In this document: one piece after another, positions 1-7,648 of the stretch
How positions within the stretch are numbered: the stretch's first letter is position 1
Layout of the letters: every line of letters begins with the position of its first letter
NCBI GenBank assembly: GCA_964509505.1
Contig: CAZDYP010000084.1
Span: forward strand, 1 to 20,967
Source: CAZDYP01 sp964509505
GTDB lineage: Bacteria; Chloroflexota; Anaerolineae; JACRMK01
DNA: 20,967 bases
Reading direction: 5' to 3'
The notes under the pieces: generated by a model
The model's database searches: none
The model's input: the letters and a program-made list of their open reading frames with translations, nothing else
Told to the model about the DNA's origin: nothing
Position numbers and translations under genes: made by a program

Positions 1-1
1 C

Positions 2-2141
2 ACAGTCATCACGTATGGACGCGGGCAAGCGGTCATCACGGCGACGGGAATGCAAACCGAACTAGGTCACATTGCGACGATGTTGCAAACCGTTGAATCA
101 GAACCGACGCCGTTGCAAAAACGTCTGGACAAATTGGGGCACACCTTGGCCATCGTCGCCTTAGCCATCGTCGCTGTGGTCTTCGTGTTGGGACTGTGGC
201 GCGGCGAAGATTGGCGAGTGATGTTGTTGACAGCGGTGAGTATGGCGGTTGCTGCCGTGCCTGAAGGCTTGCCAGCCGTCGTGACGATTGCGCTCGCGTT
301 GGGCGCACAACGGATGTTGCAACGACGCGCGCTCATTCGCAAACTGCCCGCCGTCGAAACGCTCGGTTCGGTCACCGTGATTTGTTCCGACAAAACGGGC
401 ACGCTCACCGAAAATCGTATGACCGTCACCGTGTTGGATGTGGCGAATCAGCGTGTGGATGTGATTGCAACGCTGCGCGAAGATAAGCCAATCGGGCAAT
501 GGCAAGCAGGGTCAGCGGCGATGTCCCAGACTCAAACTGCGCTCCGGTTGATGTTGATAGGGGGTGCGCTGTGCAACGATGCGACGTTGGAATTGGACGA
601 CAAAAAACCCGGCTCGTTCCATGTCGTCGGCGACCCGACCGAAGGCGCATTGGTCGTGGCCGCCGCGCGCTATGGCATGAACAAAACCGCGTTGGAGCAA
701 GCGTATCCGCGCGTCGCCGAAGTGCCGTTTGATGCGGAACGCAAGCGCATGACGACGGTGCATCAACTCCCCCAGCCCCAATCCCAACAGACAAATTTGG
801 AGTTTGGGATTGGGGAGTTGGGAATTTCCGATTATCTCGCGTTCACAAAGGGCGCGGTGGACAAGTTGCTCGAAGTGACGACGTATGTTTGGATGAATGG
901 GCGGCGTGAGCCGCTATCAGATGAATTGCGCGCGCGCATTGTAGAAGCCAACAATCAGCTGGCGCGCCAAGGGATGCGCGTCTTAGGCGTCGCATTTCGT
1001 CCACTGGATGCGCCGCCACAGAATGGCGCGCGTCATCAGGTAGAACGCGAGCTCACCTTCATCGGCTTGATCGGCATGATTGACCCGGCGCGTCCCGAAG
1101 TGAAAGCGGCGGTGCAAACGTGCCAGACCGCAGGCATCAAGCCTATCATGATCACAGGCGATCATCCGCTGACCGCGCAAACCATCGCGCGCGATNNNNN
1201 NNNNNNNNNNNNNNNNNNNNNNNNNNNNNNNNNNNNNNNNNNNNNNNNNNNNNNNNNNNNNNNNNNNNNNNNNNNNNNNNNNNNNNNNNNNNNNNCCCGA
1301 ACACAAACTCAAGATCGTGCAAGCGTTACAGAAGCGTGGTCACATTGTCGCCATGACGGGCGACGGCGTGAACGATGCGCCCGCGCTCAAGCAAGCCGAC
1401 ATCGGCGTGGCGATGGGCCTCGTGGGCACCGATGTCGCCAAGGAAGCGGCAGACATGGTGTTGCTCGACGACAACTTTGCGACGATTGTCGCCGCGGTCG
1501 AGCAGGGGCGCGTCATCTACGACAACATCCGCAAATTCATCAAGTATCTGATGACGACCAACTCAGGCGAGTTGTGGGTGATGTTGCTCGCGCCGTTCTT
1601 GGGGATGCCGTTGCCTTTGCTGCCTTTGCAAATTTTGTGGATGAATCTGGTGACCGATGGCTTGCCCGCGCTCGCGCTGGGCGTCGAGCCTGCGGAACGG
1701 AATGTCATGCGCCATCCACCCTATCGCCCACACGAGAACATCTTAGGGCGTGGCATGGGTTGGCATATTGTGTGGGTTGGTTTTCTGATGGGCATGTTGG
1801 TGCTAGGTTCAGGGTATCTGTATTGGCGCGCAGGCGATACCCATTGGCAGACGCTTGCCTTCACGACGCTCACGCTCGCGCAAATGGCGCATGTCTTGGC
1901 GATTCGCTCGGATTATGATTCGTTGTTCCGCATCGGGTTGCTCTCGAACAAATTGCTGCTAGGCGCGGTGGCGGTGACGTTTCTCTTGCAATTGGCAATC
2001 ATCTATGCGCCAATCATGCAGGCAATTTTCCAGACCCACGCTCTGCCGTTCAGCGATTTGCTGATTAGCCTATTGTTGAGTAGCTTAGTATTCGTCGCTG
2101 TCGAGGTAGAGAAGTGGCGACGCAGACGGAAAAATTTATAG
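2..2141 (+). CDS. P2A-type cation (probably Ca2+) transporting P-type ATPase, 5'-partial, interrupted by assembly gap
   Basis: An ATP-driven cation pump of the inner membrane. The gene starts upstream of the window; the frame is open from base 2 (TVITYGRGQAVITATGMQTE, actuator domain). Visible parts are the M4 motif VAAVPEGLP, the phosphorylation site DKTGTLTEN (near 391-417), the nucleotide-binding KGAVD, the motif TGDHPLTAQTIARD just before the gap, and TGDGVNDAPALK after it. M5 (NSGELWVML) and M6 (NLVTDGLPALALG) carry the N..E and N..TD residues that form Ca2+ site residues in SERCA, so Ca2+ is the best substrate guess. The frame changes from 2 to 0 (mod 3) across the 100-N gap. The gap is therefore a placeholder rather than the true length; about 50-60 residues are normally found there. 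A repeat-encoded insert of about 20 aa lies at 764-826 in the N-domain. A USP gene follows 13 bases downstream. Confidence 0.93.
764..826. repeat. Interrupted palindrome inserted in frame in the ATPase gene
   Basis: CAACTCCCC and CAATCCCAA (764-787) pair with TTGGGATTG and GGGGAGTTG (804-820), leaving a 7-base bulge on the left arm and a loop that contains the small palindrome CAAATTTG. It encodes a Gln/Pro-rich peptide (LPQPQSQQTN...) between the KRMTTVH and YLAFTKGA motifs of the nucleotide-binding domain, where no such peptide is expected. The reading frame is kept. Confidence 0.75.
1196..1295. other. Assembly gap (100 N)
   Basis: A run of exactly 100 N inside the P-type ATPase gene. The flanking coding frames differ (GAT ends at 1195; CCC-GAA starts at 1296), so the run is a fixed-length scaffold placeholder and not a measured distance. 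Confidence 0.99.
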
Positions 2142-2154
2142 GCAGGAGTGTGAT

Positions 2155-3081
2155 ATGAAATTACTCATCGCGTACGATGGTTCGGATTGCGCTAAAGTCG
2201 CACTGGCAGACTTGAGTCGCGCGGGGTTGCCGCCGCAAGCCGAAGCGCTGGTCTTATCCATTGCCGATACCTGGTTGCCGCCCGACGATCATCAACCCAA
2301 TGTCCATGTGCCTGAATGGCTCGCGACCTCGCTCGCACAAGCGCGCCAGGAAAGTCTGCAAGCGGTGGAGCAGATGCGCGCACACGCCGCATACGCCGCC
2401 GCGTATCTGCAAGATAAATTTCCAACGTGGCGCATCCACGCGGAAGCGATCGCCGACTCGCCGGCCTGGGGCATCATCAAGCGCGCGGACGAATGGCAAC
2501 CCGATTTGATTGTGGTGGGGGCGCATGGACACACCGCGTTGGGGCGGTTCTTCGTGGGCAGCGTCTCACAAACCGTGTTGACGACGGCGACCTGCTCCGT
2601 GCGCGTTGCGCGTGAGCATCCGCGTGGGGCGCAGGAGCCGATTCGGCTCGTCATCGGGATGGATGGCTCAACCCATGCCATGGCAGGGTTAGAAGCTGTC
2701 AAAACGCGCACCTGGCCCGCAGGCACGCAAGCGCGCATTGTCGTCGCCGTAGATGCCTACATGTCCACCATCGCAGGTTCGGGGCATAAGCGCGTCATGC
2801 AATGGGTGAAGGACGATGGAGATGCAAGAGCGTGGTTGCAGCGCCTGGCGCAAGAAACGGCGCAGCAGTTACGCGCAGTGGGTTTGGCTGCTGAAGCGCT
2901 CGTGAAAACAGGCGACCCCAAGCGTGTGCTGGCGCATGAAGCAGAACAATGGCAGGCGGATTGTATCTTCGTCGGCGCGCGCGGCTTAAGCCTCATCGAG
3001 CGTTTTGTGCTAGGCAGTGTATCCGCAGCCGTTACCGCACGCGCGCATTGCACCGTCGAAGTGGCGCATGTGCGTCCGTGA
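2155..3081 (+). CDS. Two-domain universal stress protein (UspA family)
   Basis: A cytoplasmic nucleotide-binding stress protein of 308 aa made of two tandem Usp domains (about 1-155 and 160-308). Domain 1 starts MKLLIAYDGSD and ends with the ATP-loop pattern GAHGHTALGRFFVGSVS. Domain 2 starts LVIGMDGSTHA and ends GARGLSLIERFVLGSVS, where a Glu replaces a glycine that is usual in the loop, so its nucleotide binding may be weaker. The ATG is preceded by AGGAG seven bases upstream. It follows the ATPase by 13 bases and is probably cotranscribed with it. Its target is unknown; family members bind ATP or act as regulatory partners of transporters. Confidence 0.92.
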   Translation: MKLLIAYDGSDCAKVALADLSRAGLPPQAEALVLSIADTWLPPDDHQPNVHVPEWLATSLAQARQESLQAVEQMRAHAAYAAAYLQDKFPTWRIHAEAIADSPAWGIIKRADEWQPDLIVVGAHGHTALGRFFVGSVSQTVLTTATCSVRVAREHPRGAQEPIRLVIGMDGSTHAMAGLEAVKTRTWPAGTQARIVVAVDAYMSTIAGSGHKRVMQWVKDDGDARAWLQRLAQETAQQLRAVGLAAEALVKTGDPKRVLAHEAEQWQADCIFVGARGLSLIERFVLGSVSAAVTARAHCTVEVAHVRP

Positions 3082-3111
3082 GAAATCTATTGTTACAAAA
3101 TCTGTGTTTGG

Positions 3112-3130
3112 GTGAGAGTTGCGCTCTCGC
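3112..3130. repeat. Small hairpin upstream of the 93-aa gene
   Basis: GTGAGAG (3112-3118) pairs with CTCTCGC (3124-3130) with one G-T wobble and a 5-base loop. It ends just before the GAGGAGG ribosome-binding site of the next gene, so it could modulate that site, but no T-run follows and it is not a convincing terminator. Confidence 0.4.
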
Positions 3131-3143
3131 CAGAGGAGGCTGT

Positions 3144-3425
3144 ATGAAGCGCGTGGATTTAGTTGAAGCGTTTGCCAAAGAGGTACGACAATTCGGTGAA
3201 AGCAGCGGCAACGAAGCGCTGAACATCAAAGTGGTTAGCGGTTCACTCGACTTCTTGACGCACAGTGAAGAAACCGACGACGACGCCATTCACGCCGCAC
3301 GGTTCGTGCGTGGCGAATTGAAACTAGAAAATGGCAAGCTGTTCACTTTCTGGGTAGCGGGCGCCGACCTCGGCGGCGTCGGCGACACAACTGTGTATCG
3401 CACAGAGAAACCGCCGACTGGGTAG
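3144..3425 (+). CDS. Small protein of unknown function
   Basis: A 93-aa soluble protein starting MKRVDLVEAFAKEVRQ and ending RTEKPPTG. I do not recognise the family. The N-terminal third looks helical and acidic; the rest looks like beta strands (FVRGELKLENGKLFTFWVAG) with a glycine-rich turn. There is no signal peptide, cysteine or membrane segment. The start is chosen because ATG 3144 follows a strong GAGGAGG ribosome-binding site; the frame is open upstream, but that part overlaps the USP gene in another frame. It is the last + strand gene of this cluster and converges on hypC across a repeat. Confidence 0.75.
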   Translation: MKRVDLVEAFAKEVRQFGESSGNEALNIKVVSGSLDFLTHSEETDDDAIHAARFVRGELKLENGKLFTFWVAGADLGGVGDTTVYRTEKPPTG

Positions 3426-3433
3426 TGAACGAT

Positions 3434-3541
3434 AGCCAGTAGCCAGTAATCAGTAGTCAGTAATTAGAAGCCAGTAGCCAGTATTGGACGCCTCCATCTG
3501 GCTGCTGGCTACTGATTACTGATTACTGACTACTGATTACT
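3434..3541. repeat. Large inverted repeat built of AGTAATCAGTAGTCAG-type units
   Basis: A 20-base segment at 3445-3464 (AGTAATCAGTAG...) recurs exactly, inverted, at 3522-3541. Around it are degenerate CCAGTAGCCAGTA units on the left and TGGCTGCTGGCTACTG units on the right, with a short central spacer. It fills the space between the convergent small + strand gene and hypC and supplies the TAA stop of hypC (3537-3539). No T-runs follow either arm. A second copy of the family is at 13964-14054. Confidence 0.9.
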
Positions 3542-3758
3542 CTTCACTCGCCAAGAGTTCCTGCCACAACTCACGAACCGTCTGCGCTTCGGCGGCTGAT
3601 ACGACGCCGACGATCTCGCCCGCATTGATCAGCACCCAATCGTTCAGTGTGATAGGCGCGCGCAAGCGACGACGCACAGTATATTGTTTCATCCCATCGC
3701 TGACTGTTGCGGTGTTGGTTTGCAAGGCAATGATTTGGACTGGAATCGAAGCGCACAT
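3537..3758 (-). CDS. hypC: Hydrogenase maturation chaperone HypC/HupF family
   Basis: A 73-aa chaperone that, in the known pathway, carries the Fe(CN)2CO unit with HypD and delivers it to the hydrogenase large subunit. The mature N-terminus must be Met-Cys; the ATG at 3758 gives MCASIPVQIIAL, matching the family pattern M-C-x3-P, followed by DWVLINAGEIVGVVSAAEA, the typical beta-barrel and C-terminal helix start. An in-frame GTG at 3776 would add six residues and also begin Met-Cys, but lacks the proline at the right distance, so 3758 is preferred. The ribosome-binding site is weak. It is the last gene of the hydrogenase operon. HypA, B, D, E and F are not in the window. Confidence 0.9.
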   Translation of the reverse strand: MCASIPVQIIALQTNTATVSDGMKQYTVRRRLRAPITLNDWVLINAGEIVGVVSAAEAQTVRELWQELLASEE

Positions 3759-3776
3759 GGTATTATGCTCACACAC

Positions 3777-3803
3777 CCCGTCAGGTCTTCAAGCCCTGAC
3801 GGG
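3777..3803. repeat. Perfect 9-bp palindrome between hypC and the upstream unknown gene
   Basis: CCCGTCAGG (3777-3785) and CCTGACGGG (3795-3803) form a perfect 9-bp stem with a 9-base loop. No T-run follows on the - strand, so it is unlikely to stop the operon. The core resembles the GACCTGTCAGG palindromes at 17621-17655 and 19179-19191. Confidence 0.75.
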
Positions 3804-3811
3804 TTTGTGCT

Positions 3812-4543
3812 TTACAAAGTCTGATTTGCCAACTCCAGATGATACAACGTCTGTTGTCGCAGGTGGCGCAGCTGTCGCTCGGTGAGACGATCACACGCCC
3901 AGCCCCAATGTAGCGAGACCCAATCCCCCACGCTTACTTCATCCACAAAACCGCGTCCCTCGATTTGGCGCACGACGCTGCGCAGTTCCGCACTACCTAA
4001 TACGAGCTTGCCATTCGCAAAGACGATGGGCTGCGCAGCGACTAACAAATGTTCGCCAGCAAGCCCCTGCACTTGTCCCCAACTGATGCGACAACTATCC
4101 AAGGTGTCAAGGCTTTCCGCTAACGCGCCTGTGCGACGGCAGACATCCAAGACGTGAAAGGCATGGAATGGCCTCGCGCCTTCTGGCGCTTTGCCCAACA
4201 GCGCGTTAAGCGCGCGAGGCGAAAGCCGTGACGTGAAACGCGCCCGCAGCGAATCGTACAGCGCCGCAACGCTCACACCCATCAGCAATTCGTTGCCCAG
4301 CCAATAGGCTTCGACCACACGATAAGCGAGCGGGTCGGGCAAATGGTTGGCGCTGGCAATCAGCTTGAGATAGGGATACGCGCCCTCGAATTGCTTTGCC
4401 CAATCGCGCAGTTCAGGCGCTGCTTGTCGGTGCGTACATAACTCGAACAAGCCGCGCTCGTTTTGATTGCCGCAAAAACCCAAGCGATTTGGCATGAACG
4501 CATAGCGCGCAAAGAGCAGCAAACCATCAAGTGAGTTAGACAT
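3812..4543 (-). CDS. Conserved protein of hydrogenase clusters, unknown function (DUF6390-like from memory)
   Basis: A 243-aa soluble protein. The N-terminus has RLGFCGNQNERGLFE and the C-terminus has the striking block GDWVSLHWGWACDRLTERQLRHLRQQT. I recall such proteins next to hydrogenase maturation proteases (possibly Pfam DUF6390), but the family name is from memory and not checked. There are no membrane segments; cysteines are scattered (FCGN, ELCTH, DVCRR, DSCRI, WACDR). Its start overlaps the end of the protease gene by eight bases, so the two are translationally coupled, and HypC follows. A role in hydrogenase maturation or assembly is an inference from position. Confidence 0.8.
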   Translation of the reverse strand: MSNSLDGLLLFARYAFMPNRLGFCGNQNERGLFELCTHRQAAPELRDWAKQFEGAYPYLKLIASANHLPDPLAYRVVEAYWLGNELLMGVSVAALYDSLRARFTSRLSPRALNALLGKAPEGARPFHAFHVLDVCRRTGALAESLDTLDSCRISWGQVQGLAGEHLLVAAQPIVFANGKLVLGSAELRSVVRQIEGRGFVDEVSVGDWVSLHWGWACDRLTERQLRHLRQQTLYHLELANQTL

Positions 4544-5009
4544 GGGGCCTCAACACTTCGACAATCTCCTCCACCGCGCGTTGCACGGCTGGTGTGAGCC
4601 CCGCGCCCAAGGTCGTATGGGCGAGCTGAACCCCCAGCAGCGCGACCTCGCAATGCAACTCCGCGCTCAAATACTGTCCCAGCAAATACAACGGCAGCGT
4701 ATGCGTGGACGCGCTCACGCCGCGCGTCTCTTGCCATGGCAACCAATACACTGCGCCTGCCGCTTTGCCTAACTGTGCTGCGTCAATCAACAACACGAGG
4801 TCAGGTGCGAACCGCCGTAACGCACTCGCGCAATTTTCTGGCGCTGAGCCAGCGTCAATCACAAGGCAGTCAGGCAACTTACACATTTGCCCCATCTTAC
4901 GCGCAACCATCACTCCTGCCGCGTCGTCGCCGCGCAGTTCGTGTCCTATACCCACAATGGCGATGCGCGGGGGGCGCTGCGGAATTTGGCTATGCAGTTG
5001 GGACAGCAT
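4536..5009 (-). CDS. hycI: Hydrogenase maturation protease, HycI/HyaD family
   Basis: A 157-aa nickel-dependent endopeptidase that removes the C-terminal tail of the hydrogenase large subunit after Ni insertion. It has the family motifs in order: GIGHELRGDDAAG (22-32), IDAGSAPEN (51-59), LLIDAAQLG (73-81), STHTLPLYLL (101-110) and LLGVQ. The putative metal ligands are D28, D76 and H103, by analogy to HycI/HybD. DAGSAPEN and the THxxPL block resemble E. coli HycI, the protease of formate hydrogenlyase, more than HyaD or HybD, which fits a group 4 enzyme. The ATG at 5009 lies inside the end of the ferredoxin-like gene (20-base overlap). Longer upstream starts in this frame are unlikely because they would overlap that gene more deeply. 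Confidence 0.93.
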   Translation of the reverse strand: MLSQLHSQIPQRPPRIAIVGIGHELRGDDAAGVMVARKMGQMCKLPDCLVIDAGSAPENCASALRRFAPDLVLLIDAAQLGKAAGAVYWLPWQETRGVSASTHTLPLYLLGQYLSAELHCEVALLGVQLAHTTLGAGLTPAVQRAVEEIVEVLRPHV

Positions 5010-5430
5010 TCGGGTTAACGAATTTTGCCAAGACGGTATGGACATCCTCGGCGTTGCCATAATAGACCGTGAACGGTTCTTGCCTGAGCGATGCCAGCTC
5101 CCATTGTTCAGCCGACATCGAGAGGCACTTGAAGCGACATGATTGAACACACTGCGCGCAATAGGCGCACCGATCGGCGTGATAGCGCAACACGAAATGT
5201 TTGTTGGCTTTGTCGAGCGTGATGAGTTCGAGAGCTTGCGCGGGACAATCCTTGACACACACACCACAACCGCTGCACTTCGCGGGATCGAATTGCAATG
5301 CGCCGCGCAAGCGCTCTGGCGCAGGGTGTTTCTCGAAAGGATAGCGCTTCGTCGCAGGACGCTTGAAGAGCGAACGCAGCACATCGCGCAGCATCGTCCC
5401 TACGTTAAAACGTCGCCAAATTGGTCTCAT
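4990..5430 (-). CDS. NuoI/HyfH-like 2[4Fe-4S] ferredoxin subunit of the hydrogenase
   Basis: A 146-aa electron-transfer subunit. It has two clusters, C52-C55-C58-C62 (CSGCGVCVKDCP) and C88-C91-C94-C98 (CAYCAQCVQSC). The N-terminal FKRPATKRYPFEKHPAPERLRG is the amphipathic segment and loop typical of NuoI. It would carry electrons from soluble ferredoxin to the NuoB-like subunit. The ATG at 5430 is one base away from the TAA stop of the preceding 53-aa gene, so translation is probably coupled. An in-frame upstream start at 5478 would overlap that gene and lacks family support. The second cluster lacks the usual proline after the fourth cysteine (CRF). Confidence 0.92.
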   Translation of the reverse strand: MRPIWRRFNVGTMLRDVLRSLFKRPATKRYPFEKHPAPERLRGALQFDPAKCSGCGVCVKDCPAQALELITLDKANKHFVLRYHADRCAYCAQCVQSCRFKCLSMSAEQWELASLRQEPFTVYYGNAEDVHTVLAKFVNPNAVPTA

Positions 5431-5431
5431 G

Positions 5432-5593
5432 TTAGTTGTTCGCTTTGGGTCGGCTTGGCATGAACTTGTCAATGCCATAACTCACCAAACACACAATGGC
5501 AAGGCTTGCCGCCACGCGTGGGTCAAGCATCGTCGTAAACAGCACGAGCAAGGCTGCCAGCATGGAGAGAGCGCCTTCCGTTTTTGCATTCAT
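5432..5593 (-). CDS. Small membrane protein of 53 aa, unknown
   Basis: A short protein with two hydrophobic segments (about 10-22 and 26-40) and a basic end (DKFMPSRPKANN). The preferred ATG at 5593 has AGGAG four bases upstream; ATG 5596 is an equally in-frame alternative but is too close. It sits 23 bases after the NuoH-like gene and ends right before the NuoI-like gene, at a place where complex-I-type operons have no fixed small gene. It may be an accessory membrane subunit of the hydrogenase; I do not recognise a family. Confidence 0.65.
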   Translation of the reverse strand: MNAKTEGALSMLAALLVLFTTMLDPRVAASLAIVCLVSYGIDKFMPSRPKANN

Positions 5594-5616
5594 CATGCTC
5601 CTTTCACACGACAGGA

Positions 5617-6528
5617 TCAGCGCCACACGACCATGATCAAGAGTTGCGCCAGCACCAGCAGTGCGCCATAGCGCCACCACAAGCCCACGGTCTGGTCAAT
5701 TCGCAGACGCGCGCAGAGCGCTTGCAAGATAGCGACCATGACGAGCAACCCCAACGTCTTCGCAAAAAACGCGATGGGATTGGCGACGCCGCCCAAGTAA
5801 AACGCCGCGATGAGCGCGAGACCAATCACCAATTCAACACCTTTGCTCAGTCGGAAGAGCGCAAAGCCGCGTCCACTGTATTCGGTGAGCGCGCCTGCGA
5901 CGATTTCGGTTTCGGCTTCGGGCGCATCGAAGGGCGGCAGTTCCAATTTGCCCATCAACCCAATCAGCGCGACGACAAAGCCGATGGGTTGTGTCACGAT
6001 GAACCATGGTGTAGCGGCGCGGTGCGCGATTTCGTCAATCTGCCAACTGCCGACCGCAATCGCAGGGCCCAGCAGCGCGAGCATGAACGGCGCTTCGTAT
6101 GAGAAGAGCTGCGTCAAAGTGCGTGTCGCGCCGACGAGCGAGAAACGGTCAGGGGTGATTGCGCCCGCGAGGCCTAAGCACAACGTCAACAAACTGAGCA
6201 GATAGAGTGTCACAATCAAATCACCTGCGAAGCTGAACGACGGCGCGAATCCGACGAGCGGCACATACAACGCCGCCGTCAGTGCGCCTGTGAGCGCGAC
6301 GACGGGCAACGCATGAAACCAACGCGCATCCACGCCCGCAGGCACAAGCTCTTCTTTCGCCAACAGTTTGATGAGGTCGGCATAAGATTGAAACCAACGA
6401 GGCCCCACGCGATTTTGCAAGCGCGCGATGAGTTTGCGGTCTGCCCATTCATACGCGAGTCCCAGCGTGATGATGAACAGTCCTGCGGGAAAGAAGAGCA
6501 AGGCAAGCCACGCGTTCAAGCCGTTCAT
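5617..6528 (-). CDS. NuoH/HyfC/MbhM-like membrane subunit of the hydrogenase
   Basis: A 303-aa polytopic protein of about eight helices that couples the peripheral arm to ion movement. It shows the NuoH signatures WADRKLIARLQNRVGPRW near residue 29, SYADLIKLLAKEE, and the acidic block ELPPFDAPEAETEIVAGA followed by LTEYSGRGFALFRLS. These match the interface with the B/D subunits. The start is ATG 6528 with only a weak purine-rich site. Subunits of this type occur in both complex I and group 4 hydrogenases; the NuoD-like partner here makes it a hydrogenase. Confidence 0.94.
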   Translation of the reverse strand: MNGLNAWLALLFFPAGLFIITLGLAYEWADRKLIARLQNRVGPRWFQSYADLIKLLAKEELVPAGVDARWFHALPVVALTGALTAALYVPLVGFAPSFSFAGDLIVTLYLLSLLTLCLGLAGAITPDRFSLVGATRTLTQLFSYEAPFMLALLGPAIAVGSWQIDEIAHRAATPWFIVTQPIGFVVALIGLMGKLELPPFDAPEAETEIVAGALTEYSGRGFALFRLSKGVELVIGLALIAAFYLGGVANPIAFFAKTLGLLVMVAILQALCARLRIDQTVGLWWRYGALLVLAQLLIMVVWR

Positions 6529-6601
6529 AGTCTCTGCTCGCGGTTACACTGTGTGAGCGAATACGCGGATAGATTCTGCAGCACGCCAGCTCGATTGTCA
6601 T

Positions 6602-7060
6602 TCACGAATGCGATACAAACTCGCGGCGCGTCGGATGTTCGTGCTGCGGCGTGAGTTCTGATTTTTCGGCTTCTTTGACCTTGGCGGAAGCCGCTTCGAA
6701 AGAGGCGCGTAATTCTGCCCAGGCTTTCTCCACACCCTTCAACAGTTCCTCAGATACATCACCGCCTTCCTTTTGCCACAGCTTCAGGCGTTTCTTCGCT
6801 TCTTCGATTGGGGGGCGCATGGCTTCTACTTGTTTGTGGTATTCGGCGCGCACCTCGTGGCTGGCTTTGTGGGCACGATGGCTCATGATTTCCAGATCAA
6901 TGCCCCATTCTTTGAGCTCAGCCTTCATGCGCTCGAAGTGCAGCTCCCACTTCTCGCGGAGCAACTTCGTCTCTTGCTTATCTGCCTTTGACGTTGGCTT
7001 GATGGGTTTGACTTCCTCTTCAGTTTCGTGGAGTTTAGGCTCCATTACAGGTGTGCTCAT
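6602..7060 (-). CDS. Charged helical (coiled-coil-like) protein, unknown
   Basis: A 152-aa, very Glu/Lys-rich protein (for example EETKLLREKWELHFE-like stretches and EAKKRLKLWQKEGGD). It is predicted almost wholly helical from about residue 25 to 135 with a heptad-like pattern, and has low-complexity ends. It has no cysteine and no membrane segment. It sits between the GerW-like proteins and the NuoH-like subunit. Similar alpha-helical proteins of unknown role are known in many bacteria, so the link to the hydrogenase rests on operon position alone. The ATG at 7060 has only a distant AAAGG. Confidence 0.7.
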   Translation of the reverse strand: MSTPVMEPKLHETEEEVKPIKPTSKADKQETKLLREKWELHFERMKAELKEWGIDLEIMSHRAHKASHEVRAEYHKQVEAMRPPIEEAKKRLKLWQKEGGDVSEELLKGVEKAWAELRASFEAASAKVKEAEKSELTPQHEHPTRREFVSHS

Positions 7061-7118
7061 CTTTACAATCGCCTTTCGTCCATCACATCTTCACAGATAC
7101 GATGGTCATATCATGTGT

Positions 7119-7625
7119 TCAGCCTTTCAACGCTTTCATCTCACCGCGGCTCAGTCGCTTCATGCGGCTCCACATCATTAGCAGCGCGCCCAATGTCGTG
7201 AAAAATGCAATGCCCAGTTTGGTGACATCCACGATGGGCTCGACAGCAATTTTCCCGTCTTTGCTCAACTTGATCACGGCAACGGGGCGCGCACTGCTGG
7301 TGCCGCCGCCACCGCCGCCGCCACCCAAGCCGCCAGCTTCGCTCGGCTTCGCGGGTGTGTTGCTTGGTGGTTCTGTCTCAGAAGTCGTTTGTTTCTCTTT
7401 AGATGCAGGCGCTGGTACGGGCCCGCTGCCGCCGCCAAACCCATAACCAAAGCCGAGACCTGCCACGACTTCGCTGGCGGTGATGAGAGTGTGGTCGCCC
7501 ACTTGCAACGGTGCGCTGTAAACATTGTGGGGGTGTGCCACTGCCAGCAACTTTTCCAATACTTCCGTGGCTTGCTCTTGATTGTTCACGGCGACGGCAG
7601 TGATTTTGTTGAATTCTTCACTCAT
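7119..7625 (-). CDS. GerW/YtfJ-like protein with glycine-rich loops and C-terminal membrane anchor
   Basis: A 168-aa protein resembling the Spore_YtfJ/GerW family. It has a helix with EQATEVLEKLLAVAHPHNVYSAPLQVGDHTLITASEVVAGLGFGYGFGGG-like order (about 17-66), a Pro/Ser/Thr linker, a second polyglycine run (98-108), then ARPVAVIKLSKDGKIAVEPIVDVTKL, which matches the family's PVA-x-(I/L)-DG-PI pattern. Unlike classical YtfJ it ends in a hydrophobic helix (about 136-153) and a basic tail, so it is probably tail-anchored with its bulk in the cytoplasm. The start has AAGGAG about ten bases upstream. Its paralogue is the next gene upstream in the operon. The function in a hydrogenase operon is unknown. 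Confidence 0.8.
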   Translation of the reverse strand: MSEEFNKITAVAVNNQEQATEVLEKLLAVAHPHNVYSAPLQVGDHTLITASEVVAGLGFGYGFGGGSGPVPAPASKEKQTTSETEPPSNTPAKPSEAGGLGGGGGGGGTSSARPVAVIKLSKDGKIAVEPIVDVTKLGIAFFTTLGALLMMWSRMKRLSRGEMKALKG

Positions 7626-7648
7626 GAGTTTTGCTCCTTACCGGTAAT

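Noticed and set aside
50..1918. A long open frame across the N gap with a second part after it (RTQTQDRASVTEAWSH...)
   Set aside because: The part after the gap is out of frame with the ATPase; the real continuation is the frame at 1296 (PEHKLKIVQALQ). The open frame is an artefact of the placeholder gap.
3777..3803. Terminator of the hydrogenase operon before hypC
   Set aside because: A good stem but no T-run on the - strand, and hypC belongs to the operon by function.
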